Notes under the pieces: generated by a model | Database searches by the model: none | Told to the model about the DNA's origin: nothing | The model's input: only the letters and a program-made list of their open reading frames with translations | Made by a program: the position numbers and the translations under genes | Shown: positions 16,796 through 24,902 of the stretch, piece after piece | How the letters are laid out: every line of letters begins with the position of its first letter | How positions within the stretch are numbered: the stretch's first letter is position 1 | From: Deltaproteobacteria bacterium | Lineage (GTDB): Bacteria; Myxococcota_A; Polyangia; Polyangiales; JADJMO01 | DNA: 64,000 bases | Direction: 5' to 3' | NCBI GenBank assembly: GCA_025363655.1 | Contig: JANYDK010000134.1 | Coordinates: forward strand, 1 to 64,000

Positions 16796-18298
16796 CTACG
16801 AGGCGAGTGCCTTCTCCACGATTTCACCCGCGCTACGTGCGCGCTTGTTGAAGGCGTTTCGACGAATCGCCGGCTGCGTCGAGCCGAAGAATCCGATGAC
16901 GATCCAGAGCTGCACGAAGGTGATGGCGATGGCGGTGGCGAGGTTGACGAAGTCGCCGACGACGCCCATGCGCTCTTGGAACTCGGTGCCCGTGCGGTCG
17001 AAGGCGATGAGGATGACGCCGGTGAGGAAGATGTTGGCGAGCGCCGCGGGGAGCAGCATGCGCCAACCGAGCTTCATCAGCTGGTCGTAGCGGAAGCGCG
17101 GGAGCGTCCAGCGAACGAACATCTGGAACCAGCAGAGGACGAAGATTTTCCCGAAGAACGCGCCCGCCTGCATGAGGATGACGAGGATGTGCGGGATGTG
17201 CTGCTTCCAGACGACCGCGTCACCAACCGCGATGGTGATGCCGTCGCGGTGGAGGAACGGCATGTTGTAGCCGCCGAGGAAGATGGCGACGAGCAGCGCC
17301 GAGCTGGTGGCGATCTCGATGAATTCGCCCATGTAGAACATGCCGAACTTCATGCCCGAGTACTCGACGAGGTACCCGGCGACGATCTCGCTCTCACCTT
17401 CCGGCAAGTCGAAGGGCGCGCGCTTAGTCTCGGCGATGGCGGCGGTGAGGAAGAGGATGAAGGCGAGCGGCTGGACGAAGACGCCCCAGACGTGGTCGCC
17501 CTGCCAGCGGGTCATTTCGTCGAGGCGGATGGTGCCGTACACCATGATCGCGCCGACGATGGAGAGGCCCATCGCCACTTCGTAGCTGACGAGCTGCGAG
17601 GCGGCGCGGAGACCACCCATCAGCGAGAACTTGTTGTCGCTCGACCAGCCGGCGATCGAAGCGCCGACGATGCCCATTCCGGCGAGCGCGAAGACGTAGA
17701 GGACGCCCGGGTTGAAGTCGATGACCTGCATGTGGATGGCGCCGATCATTCCCGGCGCCACGTTCGCGGGGCAGGTGCCGAAGTGCTCGGCCCACGGCTG
17801 GTGGACGACGCCCGCGGTCTGGCAACCGATGACGCAACACCCGTCGATGAAGTTCTTGGCGCCAGGGAGGCTGCAGCTCGGCTGCTCGATCCACGAGCTG
17901 AAGAAGTGCCAATTCGAGGCGACGACGCCGTTTTTCTGGACGACCTCGTGGAGGTTGTCGAGGCAGAGGGTGTCGGTGAAGGGCACGACGCCGAGGACGA
18001 CGAGCGGCGGGAAGAGCGAGAGCATCGGCGCGAGCGAGTGGAGGACTTTGTCCGCGTTGGGCGGGATGAAGTCCTCCTTGGTGAACATCTTCACCGCGTC
18101 GGCGATCGGATAGAGGAGCCCGAAGAGGCGGATTTTATAGCCAAAAACCGTGATTTCGGCGCGGTTTGGGCCGACGCGATCTTGCATCATCGCGCTCTGG
18201 CGGCGCTCCATCCACGTGAGGATGGCCGACAGATTGACGATGAAACCGACGACGATGAGGATTTTGACGACGGTCCAGATGATCGATGAGAGCGTCAT
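16796..18298 (-). CDS. nuoH: NADH-quinone oxidoreductase subunit H, with an extra Cys-rich loop
   Basis: NuoH is the membrane subunit that forms the quinone channel next to NuoB/NuoD. Conserved family segments are present: LTWMERRQSAMMQDRVGPNR (about 28-47), AGWSSDNKFSLMGGLRAAS, and ETKRAPFDLPEGESEIVAGY. The product is 500 residues, far longer than the usual 320-350. An insert at about residues 108-190, between VLGVVPF and the DFNPGVLYVFAL helix, carries six Cys (112, 142, 154, 155, 159, 176); a smaller insert precedes the helix near HIPHILVIL. Four bases separate it from the nuoG stop. Confidence 0.93.
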   Translation of the reverse strand: MTLSSIIWTVVKILIVVGFIVNLSAILTWMERRQSAMMQDRVGPNRAEITVFGYKIRLFGLLYPIADAVKMFTKEDFIPPNADKVLHSLAPMLSLFPPLVVLGVVPFTDTLCLDNLHEVVQKNGVVASNWHFFSSWIEQPSCSLPGAKNFIDGCCVIGCQTAGVVHQPWAEHFGTCPANVAPGMIGAIHMQVIDFNPGVLYVFALAGMGIVGASIAGWSSDNKFSLMGGLRAASQLVSYEVAMGLSIVGAIMVYGTIRLDEMTRWQGDHVWGVFVQPLAFILFLTAAIAETKRAPFDLPEGESEIVAGYLVEYSGMKFGMFYMGEFIEIATSSALLVAIFLGGYNMPFLHRDGITIAVGDAVVWKQHIPHILVILMQAGAFFGKIFVLCWFQMFVRWTLPRFRYDQLMKLGWRMLLPAALANIFLTGVILIAFDRTGTEFQERMGVVGDFVNLATAIAITFVQLWIVIGFFGSTQPAIRRNAFNKRARSAGEIVEKALAS

Positions 18299-18302
18299 GG
18301 CG

Positions 18303-19931
18303 TCACTCGGCCGGTGCGGCGGCGGCCGCTGATTCGGGGTTCGCAGCGGCGGGGGAGGGGAGCGCGGCCTTCATCGCCGCGCGAACGTCGAGGAACGACT
18401 TCCAGTCGATGGGCTTGCCGAGCTGCCGCGCGAGGCGCGCGAGGATGTCCCAGCCGGCGAGCGAGTCGCCCGCGGGCTCCGGTCCTGCGGAGAAGCGCTG
18501 CTCGGTGCCCTGACGGTTGATGAACGAGCCGTCCTGCTCGGCGAAGCTCGCCGCCGGGAGGATGACCTCGGCGTTCTCGGTGAGCGGTCCGTGGTTGGCG
18601 GCGATGGCGATGAGCTTGGCGCGTCCGAGCGCACCGACGGTGGTGGCATCGCTGATGTCGGCTTCTCCGCCGAGGGCGATGAGGACGCTGATTTGCTGTC
18701 CTGCGACCGGCTCGGCGAGCTCGGAGAGGGGGCTCAGCGAGGTGTCACCCGCCCCGCGCTGAGCGCCGCGGACGTTGGGGTTGGCGTCGTTGTCACGAAG
18801 GATGTCGTCGCCGTCCCAATCGCCGACGCGCGCGAGGAAGAGCTCCTTCACGTCGAGGTGCTTCTTCGCCAGGTACGCGAGCGCGAAGTTGTCTTCGGTC
18901 GAGCGCTGCGCCGAGAGGATGATCGCGACCTTGCCCGGCGCGTCCTTGATCAGCTGCGCAGCCGCCTTGAGCGCGGCGATCGGCGAGACCTCTTTGCGCG
19001 CCTTGCCCTTGCCGACATAGGCATGGAGCGTGCGCTTCTCTTGCACGCGACGGTGCGTGAGGATGCCGTCGTCGCACATCCAGTACTTGTTGACCGCGAG
19101 GTTCTCGCGCGGACGAAGGCGCGGCACTTCACCGGTGCGCGCGTCGTAGTCGAGCCAGGTGTTGCAACCGGTCGCGCAGCCCGGGCAGATGCTCGGCACC
19201 TTCTTGAGGAACCAGACGCGCGCCTTGAAGCGGAAGTCTTTGGTGGTGAGGGCGCCGACGGGGCAGACCTCGTCGACCATCATCGTGTAGTGCCCTTCGA
19301 GCTTGCGCCCGGGGCTGACGAAGATTTCACCGAGGTTGCCGCGCTCGCGCTTGTCGAGGACCGGATCCTTGGCGATCTCGTCCATGAAACGCACGCAGCG
19401 GGTGCAGACGATGCAGCGCTCGGCGTCGTAGACGATGGTGTCGCCGAACTCGACGGCCTTCGGCTTGTGGAGGATCTCCTCCGTCTTGCGCTTTGGCTGC
19501 TTGTCTTCGGAGAGCCAGTAATCCTGCAGCTTGCACTCACCAGCCTGGTCGCAGATGGGGCAGTCGACCGGGTGGTTGAGGAGGAGGAACTCCTGCACGT
19601 GCTTGCGCGCGTCGGAGACGTTGGGCGAAGTGTCGCTCTTCACCACCAACCCGTCGATGCACTCGACCTGACAAGCGGGCTCGAGCTTCGGCTTGCGACC
19701 GGGGACGTAGTCTTGCTTCTTCTCGTCCCACGCGAGCACGTCGAGGACGAGCTGACGGCGCGTCGGCGTCGCGTCGATTTCGACGAGGCACATGCGGCAG
19801 TTGGCGGCGACGGAGAGGCCCGGGTGCCAGCAGTAGTGAGGGATCTCGACGCCCGCTTTGTGCGCGGCCGTGATGATCGTCTCCCCCTTCTCGAAGGGGA
19901 TCTCTTTTCCATCCAGCTTGATCGAAGGCAT
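18303..19931 (-). CDS. nuoG: NADH-quinone oxidoreductase subunit G
   Basis: NuoG carries [2Fe-2S] N1b and [4Fe-4S] N3/N4/N5-type clusters in the electron-input arm. The 542-residue product shows C34, C45, C48 for N1b (CWHPGLSVAANCRMC), the His/Cys motif HPVDCPICDQAGEC, the pair CIVCTRC with a later CPVGAL, and the molybdopterin-family-like motif CPGCATGC. The C-terminal half is shorter than in E. coli (about 900 residues), and ends in an Ala-rich tail. NuoE and NuoF, the normal partners, are not in the window. Confidence 0.94.
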   Translation of the reverse strand: MPSIKLDGKEIPFEKGETIITAAHKAGVEIPHYCWHPGLSVAANCRMCLVEIDATPTRRQLVLDVLAWDEKKQDYVPGRKPKLEPACQVECIDGLVVKSDTSPNVSDARKHVQEFLLLNHPVDCPICDQAGECKLQDYWLSEDKQPKRKTEEILHKPKAVEFGDTIVYDAERCIVCTRCVRFMDEIAKDPVLDKRERGNLGEIFVSPGRKLEGHYTMMVDEVCPVGALTTKDFRFKARVWFLKKVPSICPGCATGCNTWLDYDARTGEVPRLRPRENLAVNKYWMCDDGILTHRRVQEKRTLHAYVGKGKARKEVSPIAALKAAAQLIKDAPGKVAIILSAQRSTEDNFALAYLAKKHLDVKELFLARVGDWDGDDILRDNDANPNVRGAQRGAGDTSLSPLSELAEPVAGQQISVLIALGGEADISDATTVGALGRAKLIAIAANHGPLTENAEVILPAASFAEQDGSFINRQGTEQRFSAGPEPAGDSLAGWDILARLARQLGKPIDWKSFLDVRAAMKAALPSPAAANPESAAAAAPAE

Positions 19932-19986
19932 CGTCCGCTTTCTTCCTAGATCCGCAACTACCCGACTCGACCTGTACTGCGACTCT

Positions 19987-20022
19987 CTCGTTTCGCCGAA
20001 GATTGCTTCGCAACCTCGGCCG
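19987..20022 (+). repeat. Dispersed stem-loop repeat, copy 2
   Basis: The core CCGAAG-A-TTGC-TTC-GCAA-CCTCGG (19996-20019) matches copy 1 at 3281-3317. One A:T pair of copy 1 is replaced here by a G:C pair, and another pair is lost to an A/C mismatch. It sits in the 123-base gap between nuoD and nuoG, within the operon, so it would be transcribed. Confidence 0.6.
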
Positions 20023-20054
20023 TTCGCTGGATCTCGCCTAACGGCTCGGTCCGC

Positions 20055-21269
20055 TCACCGATCACACTCGCCACCGATCATGTTCACGCTGCCGAAGGTG
20101 GGGACGATGTCCGCCACCATGTGCCCGCGGATCATCCGCGGGAAACCTTGCAACGTGAAGACGCACGGCGGCCTGACGCGGACTCGATAGGGAGTGCCGC
20201 TGCCGTCGGAGACGATGAAGAACCCGAGCTCGCCGTTGCCCGCCTCGGTGTACGAGTAGACCTCGCCCGCGGGAATCAGCGCGCCCTCCATCACCAGCTT
20301 GAAGTGCTGGATGGTGCCTTCGATCGTCTTGTAGACGGCCTCCTTCTCGGGGAGCACGATTTCAGGGCGTTCGACGTTGACCGGGCCGTCGTCGGGCATC
20401 TGCTCGCACGCCTGCGCGAGGATGCGGCAGCTCTGCCGAATCTCGTAGAGGCGGCACATGAAGCGGTCCCAGTTGTCGCCGTCGGTGCCGACCGGGACGT
20501 CGAACTCCATGCGATCGTAGACGAGGTAGGGATGCGCCTTGCGGACGTCGTAGGCGACGCCGGTGGCGCGGAGCACCGTGCCGGTGAAGCCGTACTGCAC
20601 GGCCTCGGCGGCGGTGATGTGTCCGACACCTTGCAGACGATCGACGAAGATGCGGTTCTTCAGGAGCAGCTTCTCGGACTCGTCGAGGATGAGGAGCACC
20701 GCGTCGACCACCTCGCGTACGCGGGCCTTCAGCTCTGGACGAGGCGGCTTGGCGACGCCGCCGATGCGGAAGAACGAGTGCGTCAGGCGCGCGCCGGTCT
20801 CTTCTTCGAGGAGATCCCAGATGTGCTCGCGGCCTTTCATGATCCAGAGGAACGGCGTGAAGGCGCCTAGCTCCATCGCCATCGCGCCGTTGCACGTGAG
20901 GTGGTCGCTGATGCGCGCCAGCTCGCCGAGGATCACGCGGTAGTACTGGCAACGCTCCGGCACCACGATGCCCGCGAGCTTCTCGACCGCGAGGGCATAG
21001 CCGACGTTGTTGAGGATCGGCGAGACGTAGTTGAGCCGATCGGTGTACGGGAAGACCTGCGCCCACGTCCCGCGCTCGCACATCTTCTCGAAGCCGCGGT
21101 GCAGATAGCCGAGCTGCACGTCGACCTTCTCGACGGACTCGCCGTCGAGCTCGAGGACCATGCGAATCGTGCCGTGCATCGCCGGGTGCGACGGGCCCAT
21201 GTTGAGGCGCATCGGCTCGGCGGGGAGCTCGAGATCGGTCTCGTCGATGTCGTAGTCGGTCGGTTCCAT
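20055..21269 (-). CDS. nuoD: NADH-quinone oxidoreductase subunit D
   Basis: NuoD is the 49-kDa-type subunit that forms the quinone-reduction site with NuoB. The 404-residue product has the family N-terminus NMGPSHPAMHGTIR (about residues 23-36), LGYLHRGFEKMCE, and the C-terminal VADIVPTFGSVNMIGGECDR. Length is normal for a separate NuoD, so this is not the fused NuoCD of enterobacteria. A 56-base gap separates it from nuoC and a 123-base gap holding a stem-loop repeat separates it from nuoG. Confidence 0.96.
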   Translation of the reverse strand: MEPTDYDIDETDLELPAEPMRLNMGPSHPAMHGTIRMVLELDGESVEKVDVQLGYLHRGFEKMCERGTWAQVFPYTDRLNYVSPILNNVGYALAVEKLAGIVVPERCQYYRVILGELARISDHLTCNGAMAMELGAFTPFLWIMKGREHIWDLLEEETGARLTHSFFRIGGVAKPPRPELKARVREVVDAVLLILDESEKLLLKNRIFVDRLQGVGHITAAEAVQYGFTGTVLRATGVAYDVRKAHPYLVYDRMEFDVPVGTDGDNWDRFMCRLYEIRQSCRILAQACEQMPDDGPVNVERPEIVLPEKEAVYKTIEGTIQHFKLVMEGALIPAGEVYSYTEAGNGELGFFIVSDGSGTPYRVRVRPPCVFTLQGFPRMIRGHMVADIVPTFGSVNMIGGECDR

Positions 21270-21325
21270 TTCGCCTCGGATCGATGTCGCTCGATCGCTC
21301 TCGTCAGCTCGAACTCAGCTCGAAA

Positions 21326-21940
21326 TCAGCTATCTGCGTCCCACTTCGAGGTCTTGGGCAGCCAGTCCTTGCGCGTGAAGGCGAGGCCTTCGTCGTCGCC
21401 GAACGGCGGCAGCTTGCCCATGACGTCGGGCCCCTCGCGGTAGGGCACGAGCGGCTGCGTCTTCTGCACCGGATAGTCTTTGCGCAGCGGGTGCCCTTGA
21501 AACTCTTCGTACAGCAGGAGGCGGCGCAGGTCGGGGTGCCCGGTGAAGCGGACGCCGAACATGTCCCACACCTCGCGCTCGAACCAGTTGGCGGCGAGCC
21601 AGACGTCGCACACCGTCGGTACCTCGGTCGGCGTCGCTTCGCCGTGCTTGCGCGCGTCGGTCTCGTGGAAGAGGCGAGTCTTCAGCCGAATGCGGTGCTT
21701 CTTGTGCAACGAGTATAGGAAGAGGATGACGTCGAAGCGTCGGTCGCGATTCGGATAGTCGACCGCGGTGATGTCGATGAACATCGACATGTCGCAGGCC
21801 GGATCGTCGCGAAGAAATAGGGCGATTTCGTGCCACGCCGAGGGCTCGACGACTGCGCAGTCGTCCCCGAAGGCGCTCGAGGTCTCGAGGATTTTGGCGC
21901 CGAATTTCGCCTGCAGGTGCTCGAGAACGGCCTTGCTCAT
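21326..21940 (-). CDS. nuoC: NADH-quinone oxidoreductase subunit C
   Basis: NuoC is the 30-kDa-type subunit that scaffolds the junction between NuoD and NuoI. The 204-residue product contains the signature EREVWDMFGVRFTGHPDLRR (about 121-140) and KDYPVQKTQPLVPYREG. The start ATG overlaps the nuoB stop (ATGA), and GGAGG lies just upstream, which fixes it although the open frame runs on to 22507. Confidence 0.95.
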   Translation of the reverse strand: MSKAVLEHLQAKFGAKILETSSAFGDDCAVVEPSAWHEIALFLRDDPACDMSMFIDITAVDYPNRDRRFDVILFLYSLHKKHRIRLKTRLFHETDARKHGEATPTEVPTVCDVWLAANWFEREVWDMFGVRFTGHPDLRRLLLYEEFQGHPLRKDYPVQKTQPLVPYREGPDVMGKLPPFGDDEGLAFTRKDWLPKTSKWDADS

Positions 21941-22569
21941 TTGCCGCCTCCCACCTTGACCACCAGCGCCTCCGTCGTTGCCTGCAGGTGGTCGAGCGAG
22001 CGCGGCTGCGGACCGACGTCGAGCTGCTTCGGCGTGCGGCCGAGCTGCACGAGCTTCTCTTCGACGGGATCGGCGTGGGGCTTGAGCGTGCCGGTGTGGC
22101 GCGAGCCGCCCTGCGCGATTTTGTCCATCAAGAGCATGAGGCCGTCGATGACCGCCTCGGGGCGCGGCGGGCAGCCAGGGATGTAGACGTCCACCGGCAC
22201 GATGCGATCGACACCTGGCACCGTCGTGTAGTTGTCGTAGAAGCCGCCACACGAAGCGCAGGTCCCGAAGGCGACGACCCATTTCGGATCGCACATCTGC
22301 TCGTAGATGCGCTTGAGGGCAGGGGCCTGCTTCTGGCTGATGGTGCCGACGACCCACATGAGGTCGGCTTGGCGCGGCGAGAAGCGGGGAGCCTCGGCGC
22401 CGAAGCGGGCGAGCCCGTCGAAGCGCGGCCCGTTGAGGGACATGAACTCCATCCCGCAGCACGCGGTGACGAAGGGGTACTGGAAGAGCGAATACTTCCG
22501 TGCCCACCCGAGCAGCGCGTCGAGCCGCGTGGTCGCGAACCCCGACTCGCTGCCGTCGATGACCTTCAT
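21937..22569 (-). CDS. nuoB: NADH-quinone oxidoreductase subunit B
   Basis: NuoB carries the terminal [4Fe-4S] cluster N2, the electron donor to quinone. The 210-residue product has the adjacent cysteines of ACCGMEF, the motif GTCASCGGF and IPGCPPRPE, which together supply the N2 ligands. The start overlaps the nuoA stop by four bases (ATGA). The C-terminal tail (about residues 165-210) is longer than in E. coli and mostly polar. Confidence 0.96.
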   Translation of the reverse strand: MKVIDGSESGFATTRLDALLGWARKYSLFQYPFVTACCGMEFMSLNGPRFDGLARFGAEAPRFSPRQADLMWVVGTISQKQAPALKRIYEQMCDPKWVVAFGTCASCGGFYDNYTTVPGVDRIVPVDVYIPGCPPRPEAVIDGLMLLMDKIAQGGSRHTGTLKPHADPVEEKLVQLGRTPKQLDVGPQPRSLDHLQATTEALVVKVGGGK

Positions 22570-22922
22570 TTCTCCCACTCGAGCGCTCCCTTCTTCCAGC
22601 AGTACACGAGGCCGACGACGAGCACGGACAGGAAGCCGAGCATCGAGACGAGGCCGCTCCATCCGAGTGAGCGGAATTTCACGCCCCACGGGTAGAGGAA
22701 GACCGCCTCGATGTCGAAGACGACGAAGAGAATCGCCGTCAGATAGAATTTGACGGAGAGCCGAATGTGCCGACCGCCGGTCGACTCGCTGCCGCACTCG
22801 AAGGGCAGTTGATGCTCCGCGCCCTTGTTCTTCGGCCCGAGCAGGGATGTGCCGACGAAGAAGGCGAGGACGAGAAGCAGCCCTACTGCGAACAGTAGGA
22901 ACATCGGCGCGTAGGCGGACAT
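22566..22922 (-). CDS. nuoA: NADH-quinone oxidoreductase subunit A
   Basis: NuoA is a small membrane subunit with three transmembrane helices next to the quinone site. The 118-residue product shows helix 1 (about 6-28), the conserved loop LPFECGSESTGGRHIRLSVKFYL (key residues E-C-G and the Lys/Phe/Tyr), and helices 2 and 3 at about 61-78 and 88-107. It is the first gene of the nuo operon, with a candidate promoter about 90 bases upstream. Confidence 0.95.
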   Translation of the reverse strand: MSAYAPMFLLFAVGLLLVLAFFVGTSLLGPKNKGAEHQLPFECGSESTGGRHIRLSVKFYLTAILFVVFDIEAVFLYPWGVKFRSLGWSGLVSMLGFLSVLVVGLVYCWKKGALEWEK

Positions 22923-23013
22923 TCGTGAGCGCTCCGAGCGGCCAGGTCTTGGAGCGACCAGGCGCGGGTGGAAACATAAACTGCCCGAAATAACCGCGGA
23001 TTTCCGCTCTGCG

Positions 23014-23042
23014 GCTCTAGTGTCGTGCGCCTTGGCTGTCAA
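23014..23042 (-). promoter_or_regulatory. Candidate promoter for the nuo operon
   Basis: On the minus strand, TTGACA (23042-23037) and TAGAGC (23019-23014) are spaced by 17 bases. The -35 is perfect; the -10 matches at three positions. The inferred start lies near 23007, about 85 bases before nuoA. The region 22923-23152 holds no other gene. Confidence 0.5.
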
Positions 23043-23152
23043 TCACAGCGAATCGTCGACGGCAGCATGGCAAAAATGGCTGCGACCGCCCTGGGAGCCA
23101 GAGCGGCCGCGTATGCTCGTGATGGGATTGGGACCGTGTCGAGAGCGAAGGC

Positions 23153-23821
23153 CTACGGCGCGGCGAGCTTGTCCTTCATCTTCTTGATGACGTCCGGCCA
23201 ACCATCCTTGCCGTCGGTGCTGCCCTTCTTCAAGGCCTTGGTGAACTCCTTGTTGTACGTCTTGATCATCGAAGCGTTTTCCGGCTTCAAGTCGACGACG
23301 ATGAACTCCTTGTCCTTCTTTTCGACGACGTAGTCGATGAGGACCTCGGTGTCGCGCTTGTCTTCGGTGTTCGTCGCCTTGGTGTGGACGATGGTCTGCG
23401 CGCCGACGGTCTCTTCGCTGGTGTACTCGATCAAGTACTTCTGCGTGTCCTTCAGCTTCTTCTTGTAGTTCTTCTTGATGAGCTGCTTCAGGAGGTCGGT
23501 GAACTCCGAGCGCTCTTTGTCGGTGCGCTTGTCGTACTCGGCGCCGAGCGCGTCCTTCGCCATGCGCGTGTAGTCGACGAGCTTGTCGAGCTCGCCGTCG
23601 ATGGCGTCGGAGTTCTTCTTCTCGTCGGCAGGCGTCTTGGCCGTCGCCTTGATGAGATTGGTGACCGTCTCGTGCTTGGTCTTGAGGAACGCGCTCGCCG
23701 GCGGCAGCGTGGTCTTCGTCTCGGCGTTGGCGTCACTGGCCAGCATGCCGACCGCGGGAACGAGCCCGACGGCAAGAACGAGGGCGAGAGCGGTACGACG
23801 AACGAAATGGAGATGGGCCAT
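23153..23821 (-). CDS. MlaC/Ttg2D-like periplasmic lipid-binding protein
   Basis: The 222-residue product has a signal peptide (hydrophobic residues about 9-27, cleavage after DANA) and then the MlaC/Tol-tolerance fold: an early helical half with ERSEFTDLLKQLIKKNY and a later Lys-rich half with VVDLKPENASMIKTYNKEF. MlaC proteins shuttle phospholipid between outer and inner membranes with MlaA and MlaFEDB. None of those genes are here, so this copy is solitary. The very high Lys content is unusual next to its Arg-rich neighbours. ATG 23821 was preferred to 23899 because it puts the signal peptide first. Confidence 0.8.
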   Translation of the reverse strand: MAHLHFVRRTALALVLAVGLVPAVGMLASDANAETKTTLPPASAFLKTKHETVTNLIKATAKTPADEKKNSDAIDGELDKLVDYTRMAKDALGAEYDKRTDKERSEFTDLLKQLIKKNYKKKLKDTQKYLIEYTSEETVGAQTIVHTKATNTEDKRDTEVLIDYVVEKKDKEFIVVDLKPENASMIKTYNKEFTKALKKGSTDGKDGWPDVIKKMKDKLAAP

Positions 23822-23883
23822 GGTGATCCTCAATCCTCTGACGCTCTGACGAGCGGCGGTTCTGCAGGAAGACATATGCATGG

Positions 23884-24873
23884 ATGAGGCCGCTGTCACG
23901 GAAGGCGCAACGTAGTCGTCACTTCATGCGTATCTGTCGGAATGTGCTCGCGAAACATCCATCTCGCGAGGGTCCGTCCCTGCGGGCCGTCTCGGGGAGG
24001 GCTGCCTCTGGTATCGTGGTGGCTGTGAGCGGTCGTACACACCCGGGCCACCGACCCTCCAGCAGTGCCCCGGCTTCTGGAGCCACCGTGGCGAAATCCA
24101 CCGGGCGGCCTGCCCTCGAGCGACGCACCAGCCATCCGCCGCCGGCGCTCTCTGAAGATGGTGTCCGTGGCCGTCTCGAACGTCTCGCGGCGCTCGGTGC
24201 GCGATCGGCCGAAGTGGCGCACGAGCTCCGCAACGCGCTCTCGGTGCTCGAGACGTCGTTGCACCTGGCGCGCCGTGCGCTCAAGGGCAGCGAGGCCGCG
24301 AGCAAGGTCGAGCCTCATCTTGCGCGGATCTCGGAGCAGATCCACGCCGGTCAAGCGATCGTGCGTGAAGCGCTCGAAGAGGGCCGTGATGGAGTCGAGC
24401 TCGCCGCCGTCGAGCTCCGTCAACTGGTGCTCGAATCGGTCGCTGGCGTCGGGCATCCCGAGCATGTCGCGTTCGACGTCGAGGTGCCGCGCGTGCGCGT
24501 CGTCGTCGACCAGCGGTTGCTCCGCCAGATGCTGCTCAACCTCGTGCGCAACGCCGTCGAGGCCCTCTCGGCGAGGGGCTCGATCGCGCTCGGACACGTT
24601 CGCGTCACCGCCGCGATCGAAGGCGAGCGTCTCTGTCTCGCCGTCGAAGACGACGGTCCGGGCATCGATCCGGCGATCGCCGCGCGTCTCTTCCAACCGT
24701 TCGCGACCGGCAAGCGTGGTGGAACGGGCCTCGGCCTCGCGCTCTGCAAACGCATCGCCGAGGCGCATGGCGGTTCGATCGTCGCCGAAGCAGCGTCTCC
24801 GCGAGGAACCCGGATGAAGGTCATGCTCCCGTTGCCGAAGGGCTCCGAAGGCAAGCTTCGAGTGTCGAAGTAG
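23884..24873 (+). CDS. Sensor histidine kinase, soluble
   Basis: The product (up to 329 residues) has a HisKA dimerisation helix with the phospho-acceptor H113 in EVAHELRNALSVLE, then an ATPase domain with the N box LLRQMLLNLVRNAVEAL, G1 DDGPGID, F box LFQPFA and G2 GGTGLGLALC. No sensor domain or membrane segment is visible; the N-terminal 90 residues are Arg/Ser/Pro-rich. The true start is uncertain (23884, 23926 or GTG 24025), and a shorter start would remove most of that region. No response regulator is adjacent, so it is an orphan kinase. Confidence 0.82.
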   Translation: MRPLSRKAQRSRHFMRICRNVLAKHPSREGPSLRAVSGRAASGIVVAVSGRTHPGHRPSSSAPASGATVAKSTGRPALERRTSHPPPALSEDGVRGRLERLAALGARSAEVAHELRNALSVLETSLHLARRALKGSEAASKVEPHLARISEQIHAGQAIVREALEEGRDGVELAAVELRQLVLESVAGVGHPEHVAFDVEVPRVRVVVDQRLLRQMLLNLVRNAVEALSARGSIALGHVRVTAAIEGERLCLAVEDDGPGIDPAIAARLFQPFATGKRGGTGLGLALCKRIAEAHGGSIVAEAASPRGTRMKVMLPLPKGSEGKLRVSK

Positions 24874-24902
24874 CCGTCGAAGTCGAGCCCGTCGAAGTCG
24901 AG

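Noticed and set aside
16724-18289. Long plus-strand frame opposite nuoH
   Set aside because: Antisense to a clear nuoH; acidic, repetitive product without motifs.
18591-19949. Long plus-strand frame opposite nuoG
   Set aside because: Antisense to nuoG, whose Fe-S motifs are diagnostic.
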